Positions 33,955 through 43,365 of a stretch of 59,865 nucleotides of DNA are shown here, in pieces (the first letter of the stretch is position 1; each line of letters starts with the position of its first letter). The notes beneath the pieces were generated by a model. The model worked only from the letters and a program-made list of their open reading frames with translations, was not told where the DNA came from and searched no databases. Both the position numbers and the translations under genes were made by a program. The stretch is from Nitrospira sp. Its GTDB lineage: Bacteria; Nitrospirota; Nitrospiria; Nitrospirales; Nitrospiraceae. The stretch spans positions 1-59,865 of the forward strand of contig JADJXO010000004.1 of NCBI GenBank assembly GCA_016715825.1, written 5' to 3'.

Positions 33955-36900
33955 ATGAAACAGACCCCACCATGCCAATCGCAATCTCGAACGCTTCGTT
34001 ATAGCGGTGATCAATTGGTGCTGGTCGAAAAAGACCCGCTCGGGTTTGGTCCCGATGCCACTGCGTGCTTCGACTTCGATGGTGATGGCGAATTCGAGCA
34101 GGAGGTACGCACCGATTCAGAAGGCCGCTACTCGTTTGCTCTCCACGTGCAACATCTATCCGCTGATGGTCGGTTCTCCATGTTCACGCGCGCGGCCCAC
34201 GGCAAGAAGAAAAGCCCGGTTGTCACCGTGCACGCCATCCAGGAGAAGCCTTGCAGCCCGGCCTGTGAAGTCCCGGTCAACCGCGTGCCGATCGAACCGG
34301 TGCCAGGCGAGAATAAACCGCCCGAAACAGGCATCTGCACCTCCTCCTGTACGACGTGCGCAACAGATGACACGCTACCGGGCGACTCGTTGGATGCCTA
34401 CACGAACAGCACGACACCCACGATGCACGGAGTCGAACTGGCAACGGGCAAGCTACGGCAATCCTGGTCGATGACGTCTTTCGCCACCCGTCAGCTTGGC
34501 TTTAACTTTACCCTCCACCACAGCTCGCTGGTGGACTACGATGGGCCTTGGGGACAGGGATTTTCGCACAGCTTCAACATGATGATCGTGCAGGATGCCC
34601 CCCTGACGGGGCAGATCGTCACCACCGACCTACGCTGTTATCCCATCTACTCAGACGACGGCTGTGAGTGGCGATTGCCACGAAGTTTCTTCTCGAGTCT
34701 GCGACTCGACAGGGCTCGCTGCCGCTGGACGATGACACACTTCTCGGGGCTCGAAGTCGAATTCTTTCAAGGGGCGTTGAATAAGCCCGGTTATCCGCTC
34801 TCGATTTGCGATCCAAACGGGAACAGAGCCTACCTTGAATACGACAACTCCGGTCTCTTGCAGAGCATTGCCACCGACCTGAATCAGACGCAACGCTTCA
34901 CCTACGACGACAGCTATCGACTCCGCACCTTCACCGACCACATCGGGCGTGGCTGGCAATTCGGCTACGACGGGCATCATCGTCTCACCCGCATCCTCAC
35001 TCCCGCCACCGAGTACGTTGATATCGCGGCTTGCCAGGAGATCACGGATCGCGACCTACCCAGTGTGCTCGTCAAGCAGCCGCGCACAACGTTGCTGGGC
35101 TACGCCGACCAGCGATTCCCCAGCCATATCACCTCAATCACGGACCAGCGCGGCGCCACGCCCGAATCGCGTCTATACGATTCTTTGGGGCGAGTCCAGA
35201 CGACCTTCATCAACAGAACGCCTGTCCAATATCAATACGACGTGGATTTTGCGTTGGAGAAGCTTGAAGCGACCAACCTCGTCACTCGCGTCACCGATCG
35301 TGAAGGCAACGTCAACGACTATGAAATTCACGGAACGGCTGGGAGTGCATTCAACAGGAGGGGACGGTTCGGACTACGCCGGCAGATCACATGGACCGAG
35401 CGCGGCAAGGGCAATGTTCCACTGCGCGAGGCTGAGCCTCAATACTGGGAGCAGCGTTGGCTGCACGACTGCAATTGTCTTGCGCCCATCGTGGTGACGC
35501 AGCCGTTCAGCAGCGAAGACGCCAAAAACCTGACCTTTGACGGCAACGGCATCCCGGTCAACTGGCCGCGTACTCTCTATACCTACAACGACCTGCGTCA
35601 GATTCTCGTCGATCTCTATACCGACGGTAATGAATCGATCCGCACCCAGTCCGCGTATCAAGAGCAAGCCTTCGGCAACCAGAGCCAATACTCTCGCAAG
35701 ACCCGTTGGACAGAGGCCCGCGACTTCGATAATAATCCGATCTACGCCGGGCTGAATTTCAGCCACATCTATCAGTACGATGCTCGCGGGAACCGCGCTC
35801 GCCACGATGCCCCGACCGTGACTCGCGGCGTCGACAGGCCCCAAGTCATCGCGGAGAGCTGGCTCTACAACCAATTTGGCCAAGCGCTTCAACACATCGA
35901 TGCCAACGGGAATATCACCACCAACACCTACTACGACGGACCCAGCACCGGCGGCGAGATAAATACCAAGGGCACATTCGGCGGCTATCTGCAATCCACC
36001 ACCCGAGGTGCCGAGGGCTCCAAGGATGCCGCAACCAATCTGACGACCACCTATCGAGTTAACCCGCTGGGCATGACGACGCAGGAAATCGATCCCAATG
36101 GGTTTGTCTATGACACGGAATACAACGACCTAGAGGAACGAACTCGGTGGATCGAGCCGTCAGTGACCCTGCGCAACGGCACGCAGGTTCGCTATGAAAC
36201 GCGCTGTGTGTACGACGGCGCCGGCAACCAGGTCTTGGACTGCCGCAGCAATAGCGATGTGGACGGCAGCCTACCGGCGAATGCCTGGATCGACCGGTCG
36301 ATGAGCTACGACGACGTCAACAACCTGCTCTCCCAGCGGGTCGAGGTAGACGCGAACGACGCCAACGACCTGATCACCCGCTACGCCTACGACGACAACG
36401 ATGACCAGGTTGTCACCCGCAAACCAGAGGGCAATCGGGAATTTCGTCTCTACGACGAACGGCGCCTGCTGCTCAAGACGTTCTACGGGGTAGCAACGGG
36501 ATCGCGCATTCTCGAAGGCTATCCAGACGATAAGCGCGCTGTCGATCTCGGCTCCACGGTCTTCGTCGGCATGACACTCACCACCTATGATGCGCGTCGC
36601 AACGCCACCCGCCTCCGCGATGGGCGTGGTAATTTCACAGACAGGTTCTATGACTTCTACAACCGGCAGACGGCCGAATCCGATCCAAACGGCAACGGCT
36701 GGGTGCGAGCCTATGATGACGCCTCGAACGTACTGACGACCGAGCGTGGCGCAGTATCGAAAGACATGGGCCAGGTCACCCAAGTGCTCGAACGCAGCTA
36801 CGATCGGTTCGACGAAATCGGCCGTAGTTACCAGCACGTGCTCGATATCGATCTTGGGAGTGACGAGCGCACCGCTGTCAATCCGGACGATGGGCAAAAC

Positions 36901-39900
36901 TCCAGTTATCGTACCAGCTTCGATCCCGGTTCGCGAACGGCCCAGAGCGCCGACGCCAACGGCAATACCACCGTTTACAACTACGACGCTGCCGACCGGA
37001 TACTGACGGTGACCGACGCGCTAGGCAACGTACGAACTCATGTCTATGATGCCAACTCCAACATTGTCCAGGTGACAGAGACTGAGGTGCCAGGTCCCGG
37101 CGCAAGCGGTGTGCCGGAAACCTATGTCACCACCTTCGCCTTCGACGAGCTCAATCGTCGGATTGAACAACATATTCGCGGTCTCAATGGTAACAGCATC
37201 GACCATGCCTGGTTCTTTGCCTATGATTCGCGGAACAACCAGCGCGTTATGCAAGACGCCGAGGGCAACGTGACGCTCACCACATTCGACGACGCCGATC
37301 GCACGATCTTGCAGCAGCGCTTCGCCGGCGATCCGCTCACGAGTACCGCTCAGGAGCTACTGCACTACGAGTGGGCCTACGACCGCAACAGCCGCATGTC
37401 CGAGGAACGCGCCCTCTCCACTGTGACAGACCCGGCCAGTGTCCAAATCACCCGTCATGCCTATGACGACCTCGACCGGCAGGTGCGGACGGTCTACCCG
37501 GATTCGGACGATCCCATCGACGGTAGCGGCAATGGCCCGGACCGCCTCTTCGACCGAGTCGAGCTCCGGTACGATCCGAACTCCAACCTCGTCCGTGTCA
37601 TCGAACAACGGGAGGTGGTCTTCGACAACAGTTTCGACCCTGGCAACCGGCTGACCAAGCAAGCCATTACTCGGCCGACGAGTGTACCCGGTGTGATAGG
37701 CCAGGTCTATGCGTACGATGCGCTCAACCGCGTCATCACCGCCGACAACGACTACGCCCGTGTCGCACACAGCTATGATCCCTTCTCACGGCTCACGGCC
37801 GAGGCGCAGTCGATCCGCCTTGATAGTTCCGGCTTTGCGAACGGATGGGAGAACCCTATTCGGGTGGCGCACGTCTATGACAAGGAGTCGAACGATACGA
37901 TGTGTCAGGTGTTGGACGGCACCCAGACGGACCTCACCGTATCGACCACCTTCGACGCACTCAACCGCGAAGCCCGCCGCAGAGCACAGTATTTCGACAG
38001 GCCGATGCACGACATTGCCACCTATGCCTATCTGGGTCCGTGGCGGATGCAGACCAAGACACTCGGCAACGGTGCCCTGCTCACCCGCATGTATGACGCG
38101 AAGCGCCGCACTCAGTCGCACCGGTGGACGAGCCAAAATAATCTGCTGGTCGGATTTGAATACGACTATGATCGAATGGACAACGTCCTGTTCGAACGCT
38201 TCGCCCACGACAACGGCCTGTACGACCATTTCCAATATAACGACCGCTACGAAGTGGTCAGCGTGGATTACCGTGCTCCCACAGCCACGCCGCCGGCCAA
38301 CCCGCGCACGCGCTTCTTCTATGACGATGTGTTCAATCGAACGCAGGCTAGCTTCGGCGATCCGTTCGAGACCACGTCCAATACTCTCGATAGCTACAGA
38401 GCCAACCGGGCTAACGAGTACACCCAGATCAAGCGCAACGGCCGGACAGTCAGGCAGATCCATGACCGCGCGGGTAATCTAACCCAGCTTCTGGTGCGGA
38501 CGGTACTGAACCGGCAGCGGCGGACGGACAGCCTGGCGACTGCCCGCTGGGATGCCTACAACTTGCTCTTCGACATCGACACGGGCGTGACACCAAAACA
38601 AGACTACCGCTACGACGCACTACGCCGTCGCATCGCCACGATGGAGTTGGACGGTGATGCCATCCAGCCTGGCTCTCGACGCTACATCTATGACGGGTGG
38701 GAGGTGGTCGAAGAACGTCTGTTCGACGACGGGACGACGCTCGCCGCCGCTCCCTCGACACTGGAGCGTATCTACGTCACAGGCCGGGAGATCGACGAGC
38801 CGCTGCTGACAGCCATCGACGGCAACGGCGATCGCCAACTGGGCGGCAACGTTCCAAAGAACCTACCGAACACAAACGGCGACCAGGAATACTATTTCCT
38901 GAACAACCGCCTCGGTAACATCATGGCCCTGCTCGACGCCGATCGGGCGGATCGAGTGTTGGAGTACTACCGCTACAGCGTTTACGGCGAGACGACGGTC
39001 CTGCCTGCGGTTGACGACAACGGCGACAGCCTGGAAGACACTCTGCTCGACCTCTCAGACAACAGCGCACCTGGCTTAGAAACAGGTTTGTCCGGTCACA
39101 GCAACATCTACCTCTTCACCGCTCGCCGCTTCGACCAGGCAACGGGGCTCTACTATTTCCGAAATCGTTATTTCGAGGCTTCCACGGGCAGATTCATCTC
39201 GCGAGATCCAGTCGGACTCACAACTGGTATGAATATCTACGCTGCTGACTTTGTAAACCATGGCACCGATCCTCTGGGGCTGTATCGCTGGTCGTGTAAA
39301 GACGAGTGCTCGACGGTGAACCAAGCTGAGAACACAAGGCACATCACGGCGATTTCCTTGGGTCCTCCTCATGACCAAGCAGCCCCCGGCGGCATTCTCG
39401 CTGGCATTCAGGCACTTGCCTGGTCAGAGACCGCCTCGGCCTTTTCTAACGCCGCATCTTCGAGTTCGGCCGTTGCTGCTGGAACAGCCGTAGAGAAGGC
39501 CACTGAATCCGTCGCAGCGGTTTTTGACCAAACGCGCAACAATACCAGTGGCGCCTGGAAGGCGCTACTCGCCTCACACAACATGAGGATGGACCAGCAG
39601 CTGAGCATCTGGATGAAAGTCGAAGGGAAATGTTGCTTGGAGCAATGCTGCGGTTTTTTCAAGAAGTCACTACAGTTGGAACAACATACATACTGGCACC
39701 AGTGCAAGGATCCTGCACATGGATCCGGGAAAACTCTTGTTTTTGACTCCCCGTTTTCCGGTAGTTTCAGCAAGACGCAATCCCAGATGACAACGGCGCA
39801 GGATGCGATCCTCGCGGCACTGCCCAACTGCTTCGAAGAGGCCGTCCAGGCCTTTGACTGTACCAAGACCACGAACAATCCCAAATTAAACGGCAAATGA
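33955..39900 (+). CDS. RHS repeat-associated core protein with Cys-rich C-terminal tip
   Basis: An intact 1,981-residue protein. The N-terminus lacks an ordinary signal peptide and has an EF-hand-like loop (DFDGDGEFEQE), a Cys cluster (CTSSCTTC) and a DUF6531-like region. Dozens of YD repeats (such as YDDSYRLRTFTDHIGRGWQFGYD) form the hollow beta cocoon. Two further calcium-like loops (DGNGDRQL, DDNGDSLED) interrupt the core region, which ends with GLYYFRNRYFEASTGRFISRDPVGL and then DPLGL, the self-cleavage site region. The last roughly 190 residues form the variable tip, Ala/Ser-rich then Cys-rich (CCLEQCC, HQC, NC, DC). Such tips are often toxins, but this one matches nothing I know, and no immunity gene is evident next to it. 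Confidence 0.92.
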   Translation: MKQTPPCQSQSRTLRYSGDQLVLVEKDPLGFGPDATACFDFDGDGEFEQEVRTDSEGRYSFALHVQHLSADGRFSMFTRAAHGKKKSPVVTVHAIQEKPCSPACEVPVNRVPIEPVPGENKPPETGICTSSCTTCATDDTLPGDSLDAYTNSTTPTMHGVELATGKLRQSWSMTSFATRQLGFNFTLHHSSLVDYDGPWGQGFSHSFNMMIVQDAPLTGQIVTTDLRCYPIYSDDGCEWRLPRSFFSSLRLDRARCRWTMTHFSGLEVEFFQGALNKPGYPLSICDPNGNRAYLEYDNSGLLQSIATDLNQTQRFTYDDSYRLRTFTDHIGRGWQFGYDGHHRLTRILTPATEYVDIAACQEITDRDLPSVLVKQPRTTLLGYADQRFPSHITSITDQRGATPESRLYDSLGRVQTTFINRTPVQYQYDVDFALEKLEATNLVTRVTDREGNVNDYEIHGTAGSAFNRRGRFGLRRQITWTERGKGNVPLREAEPQYWEQRWLHDCNCLAPIVVTQPFSSEDAKNLTFDGNGIPVNWPRTLYTYNDLRQILVDLYTDGNESIRTQSAYQEQAFGNQSQYSRKTRWTEARDFDNNPIYAGLNFSHIYQYDARGNRARHDAPTVTRGVDRPQVIAESWLYNQFGQALQHIDANGNITTNTYYDGPSTGGEINTKGTFGGYLQSTTRGAEGSKDAATNLTTTYRVNPLGMTTQEIDPNGFVYDTEYNDLEERTRWIEPSVTLRNGTQVRYETRCVYDGAGNQVLDCRSNSDVDGSLPANAWIDRSMSYDDVNNLLSQRVEVDANDANDLITRYAYDDNDDQVVTRKPEGNREFRLYDERRLLLKTFYGVATGSRILEGYPDDKRAVDLGSTVFVGMTLTTYDARRNATRLRDGRGNFTDRFYDFYNRQTAESDPNGNGWVRAYDDASNVLTTERGAVSKDMGQVTQVLERSYDRFDEIGRSYQHVLDIDLGSDERTAVNPDDGQNSSYRTSFDPGSRTAQSADANGNTTVYNYDAADRILTVTDALGNVRTHVYDANSNIVQVTETEVPGPGASGVPETYVTTFAFDELNRRIEQHIRGLNGNSIDHAWFFAYDSRNNQRVMQDAEGNVTLTTFDDADRTILQQRFAGDPLTSTAQELLHYEWAYDRNSRMSEERALSTVTDPASVQITRHAYDDLDRQVRTVYPDSDDPIDGSGNGPDRLFDRVELRYDPNSNLVRVIEQREVVFDNSFDPGNRLTKQAITRPTSVPGVIGQVYAYDALNRVITADNDYARVAHSYDPFSRLTAEAQSIRLDSSGFANGWENPIRVAHVYDKESNDTMCQVLDGTQTDLTVSTTFDALNREARRRAQYFDRPMHDIATYAYLGPWRMQTKTLGNGALLTRMYDAKRRTQSHRWTSQNNLLVGFEYDYDRMDNVLFERFAHDNGLYDHFQYNDRYEVVSVDYRAPTATPPANPRTRFFYDDVFNRTQASFGDPFETTSNTLDSYRANRANEYTQIKRNGRTVRQIHDRAGNLTQLLVRTVLNRQRRTDSLATARWDAYNLLFDIDTGVTPKQDYRYDALRRRIATMELDGDAIQPGSRRYIYDGWEVVEERLFDDGTTLAAAPSTLERIYVTGREIDEPLLTAIDGNGDRQLGGNVPKNLPNTNGDQEYYFLNNRLGNIMALLDADRADRVLEYYRYSVYGETTVLPAVDDNGDSLEDTLLDLSDNSAPGLETGLSGHSNIYLFTARRFDQATGLYYFRNRYFEASTGRFISRDPVGLTTGMNIYAADFVNHGTDPLGLYRWSCKDECSTVNQAENTRHITAISLGPPHDQAAPGGILAGIQALAWSETASAFSNAASSSSAVAAGTAVEKATESVAAVFDQTRNNTSGAWKALLASHNMRMDQQLSIWMKVEGKCCLEQCCGFFKKSLQLEQHTYWHQCKDPAHGSGKTLVFDSPFSGSFSKTQSQMTTAQDAILAALPNCFEEAVQAFDCTKTTNNPKLNGK

Positions 39901-39921
39901 GCACCCACATCTCCAGCGATC

Positions 39922-39967
39922 ATGGGCGAGCCACCTATTCACTCTGTGGATAATGCGACTCGCCCAT
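39922..39967 (+). terminator. hairpin downstream of the RHS gene
   Basis: ATGGGCGAG and CTCGCCCAT form a 9-bp stem with a 28-base loop, beginning 22 bases after the RHS stop. There is no T run, so it may be a weak terminator or a protein-binding inverted repeat. Confidence 0.4.
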
Positions 39968-40626
39968 AATCGTCCGTGTACCTACCCACCTCAAACGGTG
40001 AAGCAAGCGAAGATACCACACCACTTTCATTGGGGTGTGGACACACCAATGAAGAGAGGCTTCACCTGATAAGCCGCCGGTACGCAGATTTAATAATGCT
40101 TATTTATTGTACGCGAGGTCAAAATACAATGGAGAAGACAAGGCGAGAAGAGCGAAGGGTCTTATGGAGCAAGAAAACTAGGACAGGTGGTGCTTTATCC
40201 GGAGAGCATCACAAACCCGGGGGTCACCCATGGTCACGTGTGGCCCCCATCGACCGGTCGGCGTGGATCGTCAACGACTTATGCGCAGGTGATACGGTGT
40301 CGATGCCGTATCACCTCCCATGCCACCCAGCCGAACCGAACATGGGGGCACCTCAAGATTCGGACTATCACGTACGATAACGATTTTACCGGTACGTGCA
40401 TTCCACAACTTACATTGAGTATGGTGAGCGATCTCACAGTTCACGAAGATGACTGCGACAAGATGAGTGAAAACAACGCCGATCAAGCCGTCGGGTTGAG
40501 TATGGCTACAACCGTGTCCAAGAAATCAGGAGCGGTACAGAATGATGCCCCATATTTTCAATGGACAGCGCTCAAGTCGTCCTGTCGTTCCAGCTTGCTT
40601 CTCGCTCAGCAACGAATGAATGCACC
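39968..40626 (+). other. region downstream of RHS with no supported gene
   Basis: About 660 bases without a convincing gene. A short CCACACC/GGTGTGG hairpin lies near 40017-40040. A 154-codon open frame (from 40187) has no ribosome-binding site and overlaps the end of the convergent P460 gene, though part of it (TITYDNDFTGTC) reads protein-like. This is where an immunity gene would be expected. It could be a decayed former RHS tip or orphan. Confidence 0.4.
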
Positions 40627-41241
40627 TTACTTTTTCTGCAGCACCGGATAGCCGAAAGTATAGACCCACTTATCCTCTTCGACAGCATTGGTAGGAGCCG
40701 CTGATCGTGCCGGCAAATGACACGGCACGCATTCGACTTGGAAATTTTTCGACACAGTGTGCACAGGATCATCGGCGTTAAAGAGCGACCACCCCCAGCC
40801 TTTTCCCCAGAGCTTGGAGTCTTTGTAGCGCCCCTTGGTGTCGCGCACAAGCACGAACCAGCCCTTGGTGGTCGTTGCATGTCCCACTGCCGGACCGGTG
40901 GTCATTGCCATGCTCTTGGCATTGAGCAACTCCTTCACCAGGACAGCCCCATCAGGAAATTGCCCCGTCTTCTGGTAATGGGCAATCGTCTCCGGTTGCG
41001 TGTGCACAACATGATACTCGTGCAAACCTGGCCCATCCGTTTCCAACGCCTTGTCTGTCTTGGCATGCGCCCAAGTCCCCAATGTAGGCCAGAGCCGATA
41101 ACCTTCAGGTACGCGAATCTCGCCTGTGGCCCCATCCACGACAATTGGGAGGAACGGTTTCTCCTCTTCACCGTACGAGACCTTCATGACCTGCAGGGTC
41201 ACAAGCGCGACCACTACAACACACAGCCATACCTTTGTCAT
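40627..41241 (-). CDS. cytochrome P460 family protein (periplasmic c-type haem)
   Basis: A 204-residue protein with a signal peptide (VWLCVVVVALVTLQVMKVSYG). The body has the P460/cytochrome c'-beta layout: VPEGYRLWPTLGTWAH, a central VVHTQPETIAHYQKTGQFPDGAVLVKEL, then WFVLVRDTKGRYKDSKLWG, and near residue 170 the haem-binding CVPCH, ending WVYTFGYPVL. P460 enzymes oxidise hydroxylamine or bind NO in nitrogen-cycle bacteria. The Lys crosslink to haem cannot be assigned by eye. A regulator gene and a second P460 gene lie upstream, and two GTCAT-N4-ATGAC-type sites lie about 100-125 bases before its start. Confidence 0.88.
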   Translation of the reverse strand: MTKVWLCVVVVALVTLQVMKVSYGEEEKPFLPIVVDGATGEIRVPEGYRLWPTLGTWAHAKTDKALETDGPGLHEYHVVHTQPETIAHYQKTGQFPDGAVLVKELLNAKSMAMTTGPAVGHATTTKGWFVLVRDTKGRYKDSKLWGKGWGWSLFNADDPVHTVSKNFQVECVPCHLPARSAAPTNAVEEDKWVYTFGYPVLQKK

Positions 41242-41335
41242 AATCTCCCTCCTAATACATTGAAGTCTTCCGCCCTGAGGAAAGTGTCTCTTCCTCCCAT
41301 ATGGACGCTCACAGGTCTAATCAGGCACGTCATAC

Positions 41336-41349
41336 GTCATCCGCATGAG
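41336..41349. promoter_or_regulatory. candidate regulator operator, imperfect copy (GTCAT-N4-ATGAG)
   Basis: GTCATCCGCATGAG differs by one base from the palindrome GTCAT-N4-ATGAC. Its centre is 22 bp (two helical turns) from the perfect site next to it and about 101 bases upstream of the P460 start on the minus strand. Confidence 0.45.
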
Positions 41350-41357
41350 CCTTGTCT

Positions 41358-41371
41358 GTCATCTAGATGAC
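41358..41371. promoter_or_regulatory. candidate regulator operator, perfect palindrome
   Basis: GTCATCTAGATGAC is a perfect 14-bp palindrome with the 5-N4-5 layout used by Crp/Fnr proteins. The same half-sites occur upstream of the second P460 gene. It lies between the downstream P460 gene and the end of the Crp/Fnr-type regulator gene. Confidence 0.6.
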
Positions 41372-41492
41372 CATCTCGATTGTTGGCATACATCGGGGTT
41401 CTCTCAGTCCATGCCGGTCGTACCGGACGGATCGCCGTGGAATAAGGTCGCTCGCCTGTGTACCAGTGGTTTCGGTCTCAAACGTGGAGAGA

Positions 41493-42182
41493 TTACGAAG
41501 ACTTCTCTCTGGAGTGGACGATTTCAGCGAGGGCGGCTGGGCTACGGACACAAAGATAGGTACGCGTGTACCAGAGAAAGCCTTCGGCACGGAGCTCGTT
41601 CAAAATGGCCGTCACAACCTGACGTGCTGCACCCACAAGCTCAGCCAACTCCTCGTGAGTCATGCGGATATCCATGAGAAACCCCTCGTGATGCGGACAG
41701 GGTGATCGCCCGAACTCAACCAAGTCCAGGAGAATCATCGCCACTCGCCGACGGAGTGGGGCGGCAAACTGCCACTGAAGGCGTCGGTCAAGAATACCAA
41801 GTTGCTTGCTATAGATTTCCAACAGCGTTTCACAGAGAACGTCATCGTGATGAACCGCAGCTTCCAGAGTCCGTCGTGGAAACTCCAGAATGGACGTCGG
41901 CCCACTGGTGAGGGCGGATTCTTCCTTTATGCTCATCGCTGGGGTGAACGGCAAATCACCGAAAATGGCTCCTTTTCCTAATAGCATCCTCGTGAATTGC
42001 TCTCCAGCTTCACCCAGAGCGAGAAGTCGTACGTACCCGTCTTGAACAACATACGTCTTGCCAGGCCGAAAGGAAGCATACACCAACCTCCGATGGGGTA
42101 GACTTCGAACGGACAGCGGCTGCAGCTTCCTTAAAGAGGCCAAGAACCTGGATTGCAGATCGTCGGAATCTCTCACGGTCAT
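41493..42182 (-). CDS. Crp/Fnr family transcriptional regulator
   Basis: A 229-residue regulator. The N-terminal cNMP-binding-type jelly roll (YVVQDGYVRLLALGEAGEQF, GKGAIFGDLPF) has no Cys cluster for an iron-sulphur centre. A dimer helix leads to the winged helix-turn-helix RMTHEELAELVGAARQVVTAILNEL. In the recognition helix, positions equal to CRP Arg-Glu are Arg-Gln, so neither CRP nor FNR sites are expected. GGAGGAGG abuts the ATG; a GTG two codons later has better spacing and may be the true start. It sits between two P460 genes, and matching palindromes flank it, so it probably controls both, perhaps in response to NO or hydroxylamine (inference). Confidence 0.9.
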   Translation of the reverse strand: MTVRDSDDLQSRFLASLRKLQPLSVRSLPHRRLVYASFRPGKTYVVQDGYVRLLALGEAGEQFTRMLLGKGAIFGDLPFTPAMSIKEESALTSGPTSILEFPRRTLEAAVHHDDVLCETLLEIYSKQLGILDRRLQWQFAAPLRRRVAMILLDLVEFGRSPCPHHEGFLMDIRMTHEELAELVGAARQVVTAILNELRAEGFLWYTRTYLCVRSPAALAEIVHSREKSS

Positions 42183-42390
42183 CCTCCTCCGTTGATCCTG
42201 CAGATCGGAAATAGGCCATACTGAAGACTCATGACCCTACGCACCAGTCCCTCCCACCTCGCAACGACTCCGAACCAGTGGGCTGCATGCCTCCCCGCCT
42301 GAAACCATGCATGACGCCTACGGCGCTTAGCCATACGCAGGCCGGTTATAGGATTGGCCTATTTACTAACATTATCCTTCTCACTCGATT

Positions 42391-42404
42391 GTCATATGGA
42401 TGAC
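42391..42404. promoter_or_regulatory. candidate regulator operator between regulator and second P460 gene
   Basis: GTCATATGGATGAC has the same GTCAT and ATGAC half-sites as the palindrome at the first P460 gene, differing only in the 4-base centre. Its centre is about 98 bases upstream of the second P460 start, nearly the same distance as at the first gene. It could also serve the divergent regulator gene. Confidence 0.6.
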
Positions 42405-42495
42405 TGATCGCTCCTTAAAACTCCCCTACGCTCCAACCTCCGATTCTATACGCGTCCTTTGTATCGCAGCTCACTTTTTCCACAGGAGGTCATCC

Positions 42496-43137
42496 ATGCA
42501 TCTCAGACACGCGATTTATACGAAACGATTGCTTCCATTCGTCGGGATAGTCCTTGGAGCCGTGATAGGACTCACAGACAGCCCCACGCCCTATGCAACT
42601 GCCGGCTCCCCTCCGACGATGGTGACAGGAGGCTACGCCTCGACAAACAAGTGGGTGGAATACACCCCTGAGGGCAAGATGAAAAAGCCGCCGGTTTCCT
42701 TCCGCAAATGGGTCTATGTTGGAACCCCCCTGACTCCGAACGATCTGAACGATGGGAAAGCCAACTTTCCTGAATTCCACAACGTGTATATGGACCCGGA
42801 CAGCTTCGTCCACTTTGAGAAGACAGGAGAGTACCGCGATGGGACGGTCATTGTGAAGGAATTGGTGAGCGTGGGAGAGAAGGAGGCCGCCAGCGGGAAT
42901 GGCTATTTTCAAGGAGACTTCATCGGTCTAGAAGTGTCCGTGAAAGACGCCAGGCGCTATCCGACCGAGCCCGGCAACTGGGGGTATTATAGCTTCGGGC
43001 ACTCCTATCCGCTGAAGGAACAGTCTGCAAAGAACAAAACGGACGAATGCAACGGCTGTCACCAACGGCATGCGATTAACTTTGTGTTCTCCCAGTACTA
43101 TCCCGTGTTACGAGCCGCCATGCCCGCAAAGAAGTAA
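42496..43137 (+). CDS. cytochrome P460 family protein (second copy)
   Basis: A 213-residue exported haem protein. AGGAGG lies 6 bases before the ATG giving MHLRHAIY, and a signal peptide follows (FVGIVLGAVIGLTDS, cleavage near YATAGS). The layout matches the first P460 protein: SFRKWVYVGTPLTPNDLN, VYMDPDSFVHFEKTGEYRDG, VKELVSVGEKEAASGNGYF, the haem motif CNGCH, and the closing NFVFSQYYPVL. The two are clearly diverged paralogues on either side of a Crp/Fnr gene. Likely periplasmic, reacting with hydroxylamine or NO. A strong terminator follows. Confidence 0.88.
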   Translation: MHLRHAIYTKRLLPFVGIVLGAVIGLTDSPTPYATAGSPPTMVTGGYASTNKWVEYTPEGKMKKPPVSFRKWVYVGTPLTPNDLNDGKANFPEFHNVYMDPDSFVHFEKTGEYRDGTVIVKELVSVGEKEAASGNGYFQGDFIGLEVSVKDARRYPTEPGNWGYYSFGHSYPLKEQSAKNKTDECNGCHQRHAINFVFSQYYPVLRAAMPAKK

Positions 43138-43143
43138 GCAGAC

Positions 43144-43186
43144 GGCGCGTTCGCGCCTCTAAGGTAGCTCGAACGCGCCTTTCGTT
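43144..43186 (+). terminator. intrinsic terminator after the second P460 gene
   Basis: GGCGCGTTCG pairs perfectly with CGAACGCGCC over 10 bp around a 16-base loop and is followed by TTTCGTT. It begins 7 bases after the P460 stop. Confidence 0.8.
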
Positions 43187-43365
43187 CATCCAGCTAGCTT
43201 CCTAGCCTCCTCGCATTTGCAAATCTTCACACCGGCGTCAAGCCTCTTAACAGCCTTATATTTCCTGTCAGTTAGAAGCAGGCTGCTGATCTGCAATTCG
43301 CCGTTGAGGCTTGCCAGATCTTGTTGGTGTCCTGTACCTTCTCTTCCACCACACAGGAGGACAGC

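Noticed and set aside
34128..39923. Many long antisense frames inside the RHS gene (for example 35374-35994 and 37786-38463)
   Set aside because: They are shadows of the strongly biased codons in the Asp/Tyr/Arg-rich repeat. They show no start signals or known domains.
39976..40651. Overlapping open frames of 134 and 154 codons after the RHS gene, as possible immunity proteins
   Set aside because: Neither has a ribosome-binding site, both are rich in unusual residues, they overlap each other, and the longer one runs into the end of the convergent P460 gene. Kept only as an open question.
41363..41911. Open frames over the regulator end and its downstream region
   Set aside because: They are antisense or offset to the clear Crp/Fnr gene and have no similarity to known proteins.
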